From NCBI GenBank assembly GCA_049325095.1, contig JBMOPO010000033.1:1-64000 (forward strand): DNA of 64,000 nt, written 5' to 3'. The notes under the pieces were generated by a model. That model did not search any database. It saw nothing but the letters and a program-made list of their open reading frames with translations, and was not told the DNA's origin. A program made the position numbers and the translations under genes. The DNA comes from JAGPUQ01 sp049325095 (GTDB lineage Bacteria > Pseudomonadota > Gammaproteobacteria > Pseudomonadales > Porticoccaceae). Shown here in pieces: positions 23,414-31,233 of the stretch (position 1 is the stretch's first letter; every line of letters begins with the position of its first letter).

Positions 23414-23462
23414 ATGACTGTTAATCATTGGGTCGCTGGTTCGAGCCCAGCAGGCGGAGCCA
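23414..23462. repeat. attR, 49-base direct repeat
   Basis: Second copy of the tRNA-Asn 3' segment, without the 5' half, so not a functional tRNA. It marks the right end of the element; the host terminator of the original tRNA follows. Confidence 0.93.
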
Positions 23463-23484
23463 AACAAAACAAGCAGTTGCAAAC

Positions 23485-23508
23485 ACCCGGCGCCAAGCCG
23501 GGTTTTTT
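23485..23508 (+). terminator. displaced terminator of tRNA-Asn
   Basis: ACCCGGC, a GCCAA loop and GCCGGGT followed by six T residues, 23 bases after the CCA of attR. In the empty chromosome it would end the tRNA-Asn transcript; now it is 8.5 kb from the promoter. Confidence 0.88.
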
Positions 23509-23586
23509 GTGTCCGTATTTTTTGGTGTCCGTACCGGCGTCGCCCGCAGGGGACGGCGGGGCGATCCCGGCGCCGGTGGGACAGAA

Positions 23587-23610
23587 GGCCATGCTCCGCG
23601 GAGCATGGCC
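23587..23610. terminator. perfect 24-base palindrome after comEA
   Basis: GGCCATGCTCCG followed directly by its complement, 13 bases beyond the comEA stop. On the minus strand it is followed by TTCTGTCC, not a full U-run, so termination is possible but unproven. Confidence 0.4.
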
Positions 23611-23623
23611 CGGGCCGAAGCCC

Positions 23624-23962
23624 TTACAGTGAGATCCGGTCCTCGTTCTGCTTCAGGATCGCCTCACCGATGCCCTTCACCAGCAGCAGCTGGGATTTGT
23701 CGGTGAAGGGCCCATTGGCTTCGCGATACGAGACGATCGCCTGCGCCTTGGCCGGCCCCACACCCACCAGACCGGCCGCCAGTTCCTCGGCGCTGGCACT
23801 GTTGATGTTGACCGTACCGGCCTGCTGAACCACCTTGGCGGGTGCCTTGGCGGGTGCCTCGGCGAACACTCCGGCACTCCACATCATGGCCAGGGGGGCG
23901 CCGAGCAGCGCCAACCAAACCAGACCGGTCCTGCCCCAATGTACTAGCGATTTCATTTTCAA
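23624..23962 (-). CDS. comEA: ComEA-family helix-hairpin-helix protein
   Basis: A 112-residue exported protein. An N-terminal signal (about residues 10-35) ends near VFAEAPA, a short PAK-rich linker follows, then VNINSASAEELAAGLVGVGPAKAQAIV with two helix-hairpin-helix motifs, the second LVKGIGEAILKQNEDRI. ComEA binds incoming double-stranded DNA in the periplasm during natural transformation. Small single-domain ComEA proteins without comEC nearby are common in gammaproteobacteria. An alternative start lies two codons in. Confidence 0.87.
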   Translation of the reverse strand: MKMKSLVHWGRTGLVWLALLGAPLAMMWSAGVFAEAPAKAPAKVVQQAGTVNINSASAEELAAGLVGVGPAKAQAIVSYREANGPFTDKSQLLLVKGIGEAILKQNEDRISL

Positions 23963-24007
23963 CTCCTTGCACTCGCGTGCTCCATGTCGGACAAAACAAG
24001 GGCGCCG

Positions 24008-24733
24008 TCACTCGGCGCCAAGTGAATATTGGGCGATCCTGCGCGCCATGGCAAGCAATGCCGCGCCGGGATCCGCGGCCTGCGTGATGGGCCGCCCCAC
24101 CACCAGGTGGGTGCTCCCGGCGCGCAGGGCCGCCTCCGGCGTCATCACCCGCCGCTGGTCGTCGCCGGCCGCAGGCTCGGTGCGAATGCCCGGGGTCAGG
24201 CGCAGAAAGCCATCGCCGAACCGCCCGCGCACCGCTGCCGCTTCCTGCGCGGAACACACCACCCCATCGAGCCCGCTGTCGTGGGCCAGGCCGGCCAGGT
24301 GCAATACCTGGTCCGGCAGCGAACGCACCAGGCCGAGCTCGTCGAGATCGCTCTGGCTCATGCTGGTGAGCACGGTCACCGCCGTCAGCAACAATGCCGG
24401 ACGACTCGCGCGCCGGGCTTCGTCCGCGGCGCGCATCATGCGCGACCCGCCGCCGGCGTGGACATTGACCATCCACGCCCCCAGATTGGCCGCCGCCGCA
24501 ACCGCCTTGGCGACGGTGCTGGGGATATCGTGAAACTTGAGATCCAGGAAGACGTCGAACCCGGCTGCCGCCAATCTTTCCACCAGCGCCGGCCCCGCCG
24601 CGGTAAACAACTCCTTGCCGACCTTGAGCCGGCACAGCTCCGGCGTCAGGCGATCCGCCAGGCCTAGCGCCGCGGCGGCGGTGGGACAATCGAGGGCGAC
24701 GATGATGCGGGGACCGCCGGCGGAATCATTCAC
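24008..24733 (-). CDS. pyrF: orotidine 5'-phosphate decarboxylase
   Basis: A 241-residue TIM-barrel enzyme for the last step of UMP synthesis. The N-terminal ALDCPT, the catalytic DLKFHDIPSTV motif (lysine and aspartates), TPGIRTE and VVGRPIT phosphate loop are present. It follows lapA by 10 bases; lapB, which normally lies between them, is missing. Confidence 0.95.
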   Translation of the reverse strand: MNDSAGGPRIIVALDCPTAAAALGLADRLTPELCRLKVGKELFTAAGPALVERLAAAGFDVFLDLKFHDIPSTVAKAVAAAANLGAWMVNVHAGGGSRMMRAADEARRASRPALLLTAVTVLTSMSQSDLDELGLVRSLPDQVLHLAGLAHDSGLDGVVCSAQEAAAVRGRFGDGFLRLTPGIRTEPAAGDDQRRVMTPEAALRAGSTHLVVGRPITQAADPGAALLAMARRIAQYSLGAE

Positions 24734-24743
24734 GCCGCGACAC

Positions 24744-25013
24744 TCATTGCACGGTGGATCGCCGCCCCAGCTCCCGCTGCAGGCGGCGCATTCTCAGACG
24801 AGTGCCGGCGACCACCGGCAGGGTGGCGAGCGTGGCCGCCAGCACGCCGGTCAGGAAGGCCAGCGCGAGCCAGATCCCCAGCGGCAGGCTGCCGATCGAG
24901 AACCCGAGCAGCACCACCCGGGTATCGGCGCTGTTGTCCTGGACCAGCCAGATGCCCAGGATCAGGGCGACCAATCCCGTCGTCAGCCAGCCGAGCCATC
25001 GCAGCGCACGCAT
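24744..25013 (-). CDS. lapA: LapA-family (DUF1049) inner-membrane protein
   Basis: An 89-residue protein with two transmembrane helices (about 8-26 and 43-67) and a basic cytoplasmic coiled tail (RLRMRRLQRELGRR), as in E. coli LapA/YciS. LapA works with LapB in the control of LpxC and lipopolysaccharide assembly. It begins four bases after ihfB, the usual order; its partner gene lapB is not downstream. Confidence 0.85.
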   Translation of the reverse strand: MRALRWLGWLTTGLVALILGIWLVQDNSADTRVVLLGFSIGSLPLGIWLALAFLTGVLAATLATLPVVAGTRLRMRRLQRELGRRSTVQ

Positions 25014-25017
25014 GGGA

Positions 25018-25314
25018 TCACCGCTGCATCGAAGCGTTCACCCGCTCGCGCAGCTCCTTCCCGGGCTTGAAATGGGGAACCCACTTGCCGGGCAGATCGA
25101 CCGCGGTTCCGGTCTTGGGATTGCGCCCCTTCCGGGGGGCGCGGTAGTGCAGACAAAAGCTCCCAAACCCGCGAATCTCGATGCGCCGGTTGCCGATCAG
25201 CGCGCGGGCCATCTCCTCCATGATCATCTTGACCGCCATTTCCACGTCCTTGGGCGACAACTGGTCTTGGCGGGCCGCGATCCGCTCGATCAGCTCGGAT
25301 TTGGTCACTGGCAT
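25018..25314 (-). CDS. ihfB: integration host factor beta subunit
   Basis: A 98-residue DNA-bending protein of the HU/IHF family. The start MPVTKSELIERIA, GFGSFCLHYRAPRKGRNPKTG and the C-terminal HFKPGKELRERVN are diagnostic. ATG 25314 has GAGGGGA directly upstream; the frame's earlier codons overlap the intergenic region. Pairs with IhfA for site-specific bending in recombination, replication and transcription; it follows rpsA by 55 bases. Confidence 0.95.
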   Translation of the reverse strand: MPVTKSELIERIAARQDQLSPKDVEMAVKMIMEEMARALIGNRRIEIRGFGSFCLHYRAPRKGRNPKTGTAVDLPGKWVPHFKPGKELRERVNASMQR

Positions 25315-25369
25315 TCCCCTCACAACTGCCAAAGGCGTCCGACGCCTGCCCGCCGGGCGGGACAGGCGC

Positions 25370-27052
25370 TCAACGGTCGGCACTGTCCATTTGCGCCCGG
25401 ATCAGATCACCGATGGTAGTGCTCGGCATGGCCTCGGCTTCCTGCCGCTTGTGGGCCTTCACCGAGGCCCGCTCCTCGCTGGCCTCCCGGGCCTTGATGG
25501 ACAGATTGATGATGCGGTTCTTGCGGTCGATATTGATGATCTGTGCCTCGACCTGGTCTCCCACCTTGAGCGCATTGCGGGCATCCTCCACCCGATCCCG
25601 CGCGATCTCGGAGGCCTTCAGTTGCGCCTCGATGCCGTCGCCCAGATCGATGATCGCGCCCTTGGCATCCACTTCCCGCACCACGCCCTTGACGACGCTG
25701 CCCTTGTCGTTGCGCGCCACATAGCTGGAAAAGGGATCGTCGGCCAGTTGCTTGATGCCCAGTGAAATCCGTTCGCGCTCGGGGTCGATCGCCAGAATGA
25801 CGGTTTCGATCTCGTCGCCCTTGTGGAAATTGCGGATCGCCTCCTCGCCCGGCTGGCTCCAAGAGATGTCGGACAGATGGACCAACCCGTCGATACCGCC
25901 TTCGAGCCCGATGAAGATGCCGAAGTCGGTGATCGACTTGATGGTGCCCCTGATCGTCTCGCCCTTCGCGTGGCGGGTGCCGAACTCCTCCCAGGGGTTG
26001 GGCAGGCACTGCTTCATGCCGAGGGAAATGCGCCGCCGCTCCTCGTCGATGTCCAGGATCATGACATCGATGCGGTCGCCGATCTGCACCACCTTGGACG
26101 GATGGATGTTCTTGTTGGTCCAATCCATCTCGGAAACATGCACCAGGCCTTCCACCCCGTCCTCGAGCTCGGCAAAGCAGCCGTAGTCGGTGAGGTTGGT
26201 GACGGTCGCTGGCACCTTGGCATTGCGCGGATAGCGGGCGACGATATCGCTCCAGGGGTCCTCGCCCAACTGCTTGAGGCCCAGCGATACCCGGTTGCGT
26301 TCGCGATCGAACTTGAGCACCTTCACCTCGATCTCGTCGCCGACCTCAACCACCTCGCTGGGATGCTTGACCCGCTTCCAGGACATGTCGGTGATGTGCA
26401 GCAGGCCGTCGATGCCGCCCAGATCGACGAAGGCGCCGTAATCGGTGAGATTCTTGACCACGCCCTTGCGCACCATGCCTTCTTCCAGGGTGCGCAGCAG
26501 CTCTTCGCGCTCGGCGCTGTTGGCCGCTTCCATCACCGCGCGCCGGGAAACGACCACGTTGTTGCGCTTCTGATCGAGTTTGATGATCTTGAATTCGAGG
26601 GGCTTGTCTTCCAGATGGGTGGTCTCGCGCACCGGCCGGACGTCGACCAGGGAGCCGGGCAGAAAGGCGCGCACCCCGTCCAGATCGACGGTGAAGCCGC
26701 CCTTGACCTTGCCGCTGATGACCCCGGTAACGGTCTCGCCTTTGCTGAACGCGGACTCCAGCACCATCCAGGATTCCGCGCGCCGGGCCTTTTCGCGCGA
26801 CAGCCGGGTCGCCCCGAATCCGTCCTCGACGGCCTCCAGGGCCACCTGCACTTCGTCACCGATGGCGACCGTGGGCTGCCCGTTTTCATCCAGAAACTGA
26901 CTGAGCGGGATGACCCCCTCGGATTTCAGGCCGGCATGGACGGTGACCCAGTCCTTGTCGATATCGATCACCACTCCGGTGACGATGGTGCCCGGCACCA
27001 TCTCGACGGTCTTCAGGCTTTCTTCGAACAGTTGGGCAAAACTTTCGCTCAT
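25370..27052 (-). CDS. rpsA: 30S ribosomal protein S1
   Basis: A 560-residue protein with six S1 (OB-fold) repeats, the full gammaproteobacterial set: two N-terminal ribosome-binding repeats, then four RNA-binding repeats with recurring DYGAFVDLGGIDGLLH, ERNRVSLGLKQL-type motifs. S1 brings structured mRNA to the ribosome. The 151-base region upstream (27053-27203) must hold its promoter and regulatory leader; I see no certain -10/-35 there. Confidence 0.96.
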   Translation of the reverse strand: MSESFAQLFEESLKTVEMVPGTIVTGVVIDIDKDWVTVHAGLKSEGVIPLSQFLDENGQPTVAIGDEVQVALEAVEDGFGATRLSREKARRAESWMVLESAFSKGETVTGVISGKVKGGFTVDLDGVRAFLPGSLVDVRPVRETTHLEDKPLEFKIIKLDQKRNNVVVSRRAVMEAANSAEREELLRTLEEGMVRKGVVKNLTDYGAFVDLGGIDGLLHITDMSWKRVKHPSEVVEVGDEIEVKVLKFDRERNRVSLGLKQLGEDPWSDIVARYPRNAKVPATVTNLTDYGCFAELEDGVEGLVHVSEMDWTNKNIHPSKVVQIGDRIDVMILDIDEERRRISLGMKQCLPNPWEEFGTRHAKGETIRGTIKSITDFGIFIGLEGGIDGLVHLSDISWSQPGEEAIRNFHKGDEIETVILAIDPERERISLGIKQLADDPFSSYVARNDKGSVVKGVVREVDAKGAIIDLGDGIEAQLKASEIARDRVEDARNALKVGDQVEAQIINIDRKNRIINLSIKAREASEERASVKAHKRQEAEAMPSTTIGDLIRAQMDSADR

Positions 27053-27203
27053 TGCGTCGGGTACTCATGTGATGCGCTTGCGCGCCGACTTCCCGCCAGT
27101 TCGAGAAGTCGTCTGCGTCATATCGGCCCTGCGACCCCGGGGACTGGAGCCGTCGCAATGCCGTCCGGTAAAACTCAACCCGCAGCGCCGGTGCCCTGAG
27201 TTC

Positions 27204-27890
27204 TCAGCACCCCAGTCGCTGCCGCGCGGCCGCCAGTACGGCGGCCACCACCTCGTCGATCGTGCGTCCGGTGGAGTCCAGGACCAGCGCTCCGGGCGCC
27301 GGCCGCAAGGGCGCGACCGCACGGTTTCGATCCCGCTCGTCGCGCTCGTCCACGGCCGCGATCAACTCGGGAAGACTAACAGCTACCCCCTTTTCAATCA
27401 ACTGCTTATACCGCCTGCGGGCGCGCTCCTCAGAACTTGCGGTGAGAAACACCTTGAAGCCCGCGTCGGGAAAGACCACGGTGCCCATGTCGCGGCCATC
27501 GGCCACCAGACCGGGCGGCCGGGCGAAGGCCCGCTGGCGCCGCAGCAATGCGGAGCGGACCTCGGCCAGCGCGGCGATCTGGGACGCCTGGACCCCGGTC
27601 GACTCGGCCCGCACCTGTTCCGTGACGTCCTCACCCTCCAGCATGACCCTGGGTTCGGCATCGCCCTGCATGGCGAAGCCGACATCCATGTGCGCCGCCA
27701 GCACGGCGAGCCCCTCGACGTTGCCGATCGCCACCTGATGCCGGGCGGCGGCCACCGCAAGCGAGCGGTACAGGGCGCCGCTGTCGAGATAGTGAAATCC
27801 CAGGGTTCTGGCCAGGATCCGGCTGACGGTTCCCTTGCCGGCGCCGCTGGGTCCGTCCACGGTGATCACCGGTGCGGTCGCCGCCGTCAT
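27204..27890 (-). CDS. cmk: cytidylate kinase
   Basis: A 228-residue CMP/dCMP kinase with the P-loop DGPSGAGKGT (about residues 11-20), DGRDMGTVVFPDA and a lid RRRYKQLIEKG. ATG 27890 overlaps the end of tyrA-aroA by four bases. A 22-base hairpin (27190-27211) overlaps its stop codon but lacks a U-run. Confidence 0.95.
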   Translation of the reverse strand: MTAATAPVITVDGPSGAGKGTVSRILARTLGFHYLDSGALYRSLAVAAARHQVAIGNVEGLAVLAAHMDVGFAMQGDAEPRVMLEGEDVTEQVRAESTGVQASQIAALAEVRSALLRRQRAFARPPGLVADGRDMGTVVFPDAGFKVFLTASSEERARRRYKQLIEKGVAVSLPELIAAVDERDERDRNRAVAPLRPAPGALVLDSTGRTIDEVVAAVLAAARQRLGC

Positions 27891-30124
27891 GCCGCGACTT
27901 CCGTCACCGCCAGGCCCAGATGGCGCGCCAGCCCGACGAAGTTGGGAAACGAGGTCGCGACATTCCCGCAATCGCCGATCCGGATTTCCCCCGCGGCGCG
28001 CAACCCGGCGATGGCGAACGCCATGGCGACGCGGTGGTCGCCGTGACTCTCCAGGGCCCCCGCACCCAGGCGCCCCCCCCGGATCCACAGGCCATCGGGC
28101 CGCGGCTCGGCCTGGATGCCGAGCCGGATCAGGCCGTCGGCCATCGCCTGAATGCGATCGCTCTCCTTGACCCGCAGCTCCTCGGCGCCGCGCAGCAGGG
28201 TGTCTCCCCGGGCGCAGGCCGCGGCGATAAACAGCGCTGGAAACTCATCGATGGCATTGGCGACCAGATGGCCCGGGATCTCGATCCCGCGCAGCGGCGC
28301 ATGGCGGACCCGGATATCGGCGATCGGCTCACCCCCCACCTCGGTCTGGTTGCTCAGCTCGATGTCGGCGCCCATGGCGCGCAGGATGTGGATGACGCCG
28401 TCGCGCGTCGGATTCACGCCCACCCCGCGCAGCACCAGATCCGAACCCGGGGCAATGCTGGCGCCGACCAGAAAGAACGCCGCCGAGGAAATGTCGCCGG
28501 GCACCCGCAGGTCGCAGGCCGTCAACCGGCCGCCACCGGTCAGGCGGATGCGGCCGTCCTCCCGGCGCACCTCGTACCCGAATCCCCGCAGCATGCGCTC
28601 GGTGTGGTCGCGGGTCGGCGCCGGTTCGCGCAGGCTGGTCTCACCCTGGGCGCGCAGACCGGCCAACAGCAGGCAGGATTTGACCTGGGCGCTGGCGATC
28701 GGCAGGTCGTAGCGGATGCCGTGCAACCGATGGCCGCCGGCAATGTGCAGCGGCGGCGTGCCCGCATCGGTGGTCGCGATGCGCGCGCCCATCTGGGCGA
28801 GCGGTTCGGTGACCCGCCGCATCGGCCGCCGCGACAGGGAGGCGTCTCCGGTCAGGGTGACATCGAACGGCTGGCCGGCGAGCAGGCCGGCCAAGAGGCG
28901 CATCGAGGTGCCGGAGTTGCCCAGGTACAGGGGCCCCACCGGCCGCCTGAGACCGTCCATGCCCACGCCGTGGATCACCAGGGCGCCGTGGTCCGGACCT
29001 TCGATCACCACCCCCAGGTCGCGAAACGCCTGCAGGGTGGCGAGACTGTCTTCGCCTTCGAGAAAGCCGAGCACCCGGGTGACCCCCTCGGCCAGGGAAC
29101 CGAGCATGATCGCCCGATGGGAGATCGATTTGTCGCCCGGGATGCGCGCCTCCCCGACCAGACGGCCGCCCGCGGCAACGCGGTAAGAACTGCGCCTCGG
29201 TGCTTGGTTCATATAGGGCTTGCTCTCCCGCATGACCTCGAAATGGCGGCGCGCCGCCTGCGCCCGGGTAAAGACACCGGCGAGCTGCTCGCCGTTCCCG
29301 GCGGCGATCGCCTCGCGCAGCCCGGCGAGTTTGTGGCCGAAATGATCCAGCGCCCCGAGCAGGGCGTGGCGATTGGCCAGCGCGATGTCGCGCCACATCA
29401 CCGGATCGGAGCCGGCAATGCGGGTGAAATCGCGAAAACCGCCCGCCGCATAGCGAAAGATCTCCCGGTTCTGCGCCAGCTCGGCCAGTGCCTCGACCAG
29501 CGCGAAGGCCAGCAGATGGGGCAGATGGCTGGTGGCCGCGAGAATCTGGTCGTGGCTCGTCGGATCCAGCTCGCTGACCCGGGCACCCACGCCCGACCAC
29601 AGCGCCCGCACCCGGGCCAGGTGGTCGGCACCGGTGACTGCGAGCGGGGTGAGAATCACCTCGTGGTGGTCGTAGAGATCCGCCCGCGCCGCGCCCACGC
29701 CGCTTTTTTCCGATCCCGCGATGGGGTGCCCGGGCACCAGTTGCGGGGGCACTGCGCCATAGATCTCCCGCGCCGCCGCGACCACGCTGCCCTTGACGCT
29801 GGCGACATCGGTGACCGTGACCTGCGGATCGCAGTGGTCCCGAACCCTGGCGAGGATCTCCGGCAGACTCAGGGTGGGCACGCAGATCACCACCAGATCG
29901 CCGGGTTCGAGCTCGGCCAGCCCCCGCGCGAGATCGGGCACCACCCGATCGACGATCCGCCCGCGCAATGCCTGCTCCCGGGTCTCGGGACTGCGGGAAC
30001 TGCCGATCAGCTCGCGAAACAGGCCGCCGCGCCGCGCCGCGAGCGCCAGGCTGCCACCCATCAGTCCCAGCCCGACGACCAGCAGGCGCGCGCCGATCAC
30101 CGGCTGCTGCAGGGTTTCGGCCAT
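27887..30124 (-). CDS. tyrA-aroA: bifunctional prephenate dehydrogenase / EPSP synthase
   Basis: A 745-residue fusion. Residues about 1-300 are TyrA, with the NAD loop VVGLGLMGGSLA, GHPIAGSEKSGV and TSHLPHLLAFAL; residues about 312-745 are AroA, with PGDKSISHRA, LGNSGTSMRLLAG and the GDHRVAMAFAIAG end. It links chorismate production (AroA) with tyrosine synthesis (TyrA). The fusion is known in Pseudomonas and several other gammaproteobacteria, not an assembly artefact: there is one frame and no stop. It precedes cmk with an ATGA overlap and follows pheA by four bases; hisC is absent between them. Confidence 0.93.
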   Translation of the reverse strand: MAETLQQPVIGARLLVVGLGLMGGSLALAARRGGLFRELIGSSRSPETREQALRGRIVDRVVPDLARGLAELEPGDLVVICVPTLSLPEILARVRDHCDPQVTVTDVASVKGSVVAAAREIYGAVPPQLVPGHPIAGSEKSGVGAARADLYDHHEVILTPLAVTGADHLARVRALWSGVGARVSELDPTSHDQILAATSHLPHLLAFALVEALAELAQNREIFRYAAGGFRDFTRIAGSDPVMWRDIALANRHALLGALDHFGHKLAGLREAIAAGNGEQLAGVFTRAQAARRHFEVMRESKPYMNQAPRRSSYRVAAGGRLVGEARIPGDKSISHRAIMLGSLAEGVTRVLGFLEGEDSLATLQAFRDLGVVIEGPDHGALVIHGVGMDGLRRPVGPLYLGNSGTSMRLLAGLLAGQPFDVTLTGDASLSRRPMRRVTEPLAQMGARIATTDAGTPPLHIAGGHRLHGIRYDLPIASAQVKSCLLLAGLRAQGETSLREPAPTRDHTERMLRGFGYEVRREDGRIRLTGGGRLTACDLRVPGDISSAAFFLVGASIAPGSDLVLRGVGVNPTRDGVIHILRAMGADIELSNQTEVGGEPIADIRVRHAPLRGIEIPGHLVANAIDEFPALFIAAACARGDTLLRGAEELRVKESDRIQAMADGLIRLGIQAEPRPDGLWIRGGRLGAGALESHGDHRVAMAFAIAGLRAAGEIRIGDCGNVATSFPNFVGLARHLGLAVTEVAA

Positions 30125-30128
30125 GTGC

Positions 30129-31229
30129 TCAGAGCACCGCGCGGGGATAGGAGCCCAGCACCCGCAGCTCGACCACGGTGGGCGCGATCTCGTCGAGCGT
30201 CTCGCGCACCTGCTGCTCGGCGCTGTGGCCGGAAAAATCGATGAAGAACACGTAATTCCACTTGCGGATCCGCGACGGCCGGGTCTCGATGCGGGTCAGG
30301 TCGATGCCCTTCCGCTGGAAGGGTTCGAGCAGCCGGTACAGGGCGCCGGGCTCGTTTTTCACCGACACCATGATCGAGGTCTTGTCCTCGCCGCTGGGCG
30401 CGACACATTCGCGGCCGATGATCAGAAAGCGGGTGGTGTTGTCCGGTTCGTCCTCGATGTTGCTGTGCAGCCGGGTCAGGCCGTACAGGGACTCGGCCAT
30501 CTCCCCGGCGATGGCGGCCGAGCTCCATTCCCCCGAGACCCGCCGGGCAGCCTCGGCATTGCTGTTGAGGGTGATGCGCTCGACCCGCGGCAGGTGGGCA
30601 TCCAGCCACTTGCGGCACTGGGCCAGCGACTGGGGATGGGAGTAGATCCGGGTGATGCTGTCCGGCCTGGTGTTGGGACCGATCAGCAGATGGTGATGGA
30701 TGCGCAGCTCGACCTCCCCGCAGATCTGCAGGCTGGAGTCGAGAAAACTGTCCAGGGTGTGATTGACCACGCCCTCGGTGGAATTCTCGACCGGCACCAC
30801 GCCGTAGTCCGCCGCCCCGGCGGCGACTTCGCGAAACACCTCGTCGATGGCGGGCAGCGGCACGGCCACCGCCGAATGGCCGAAATGCTTGAGCGCCGCC
30901 GCCTGGGTGAAGGTTCCCTCGGGGCCCAGGAAGGCGACCTTCACCGGCTGTTCCAGCGCCAGGCAGGCGGACATGATCTCCCGGAACAGGCGCGCCATCT
31001 CTTCGCCCGACAGGGGTCCGGGGTTGCGCTCCTGCACAGCCCGCAACACCTGGGCCTCCCGCTCCGGGCGATAGAACTGGGTCTCGCCCCGCGCGACCTT
31101 GACCGCCGCGATGTCCTTGGCCACGGCGGCGCGCTCGCTCAGCAGCGCGAGCAGACGCTCGTCGATGGCGTCGATCCGCTGGCGCAGCGCCGCCAGGGCA
31201 TCGTCCCCGCGTTGGTCGGAGGTTCCCAT
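30129..31229 (-). CDS. pheA: bifunctional chorismate mutase / prephenate dehydratase
   Basis: A 366-residue P-protein. The chorismate mutase domain (about 8-95) has RQRIDAIDERLLALLSERA; the dehydratase domain begins VAFLGPEGTFTQAA and contains the NTTRFLII motif; the C-terminal ACT domain has GALYRLLEPF and the ETRP phenylalanine-sensing motif. It catalyses two steps to phenylpyruvate. ATG 31229 follows the gyrA stop by four bases. serC, usually between gyrA and pheA, is missing. Confidence 0.94.
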   Translation of the reverse strand: MGTSDQRGDDALAALRQRIDAIDERLLALLSERAAVAKDIAAVKVARGETQFYRPEREAQVLRAVQERNPGPLSGEEMARLFREIMSACLALEQPVKVAFLGPEGTFTQAAALKHFGHSAVAVPLPAIDEVFREVAAGAADYGVVPVENSTEGVVNHTLDSFLDSSLQICGEVELRIHHHLLIGPNTRPDSITRIYSHPQSLAQCRKWLDAHLPRVERITLNSNAEAARRVSGEWSSAAIAGEMAESLYGLTRLHSNIEDEPDNTTRFLIIGRECVAPSGEDKTSIMVSVKNEPGALYRLLEPFQRKGIDLTRIETRPSRIRKWNYVFFIDFSGHSAEQQVRETLDEIAPTVVELRVLGSYPRAVL

Positions 31230-31233
31230 GTCG

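Larger units (their letters stand above)
14946..23462. mobile_element. 8.5-kb integrative element in tRNA-Asn, phage-satellite-like
   Basis: Bounded by perfect 49-base repeats (14946-14994 and 23414-23462) that copy the tRNA-Asn 3' part. The integrase lies next to the right repeat. All genes are on the minus strand in a tightly overlapping series: int, orf248, alpA, orf142, replication ATPase, orf147, small terminase (P27), orf105, orf76, capsid protein (HK97 type), zinc protein, ParB-like fragment. There is no large terminase, portal, protease, tail or lysis gene. Known phage satellites (PICI-type and capsid-forming PICIs) share the integrase-AlpA-primase-packaging logic; a decayed prophage is the main alternative, but the intact frames argue against heavy decay. 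Confidence 0.85.

Noticed and set aside
23414..23462. A second tRNA-Asn
   Set aside because: Only the 3' 49 bases are present, with no D arm or 5' acceptor strand; it is attR.
27190..27211. Terminator after cmk
   Set aside because: The hairpin overlaps the stop codon and has no U-run; evidence too weak to list as a terminator.
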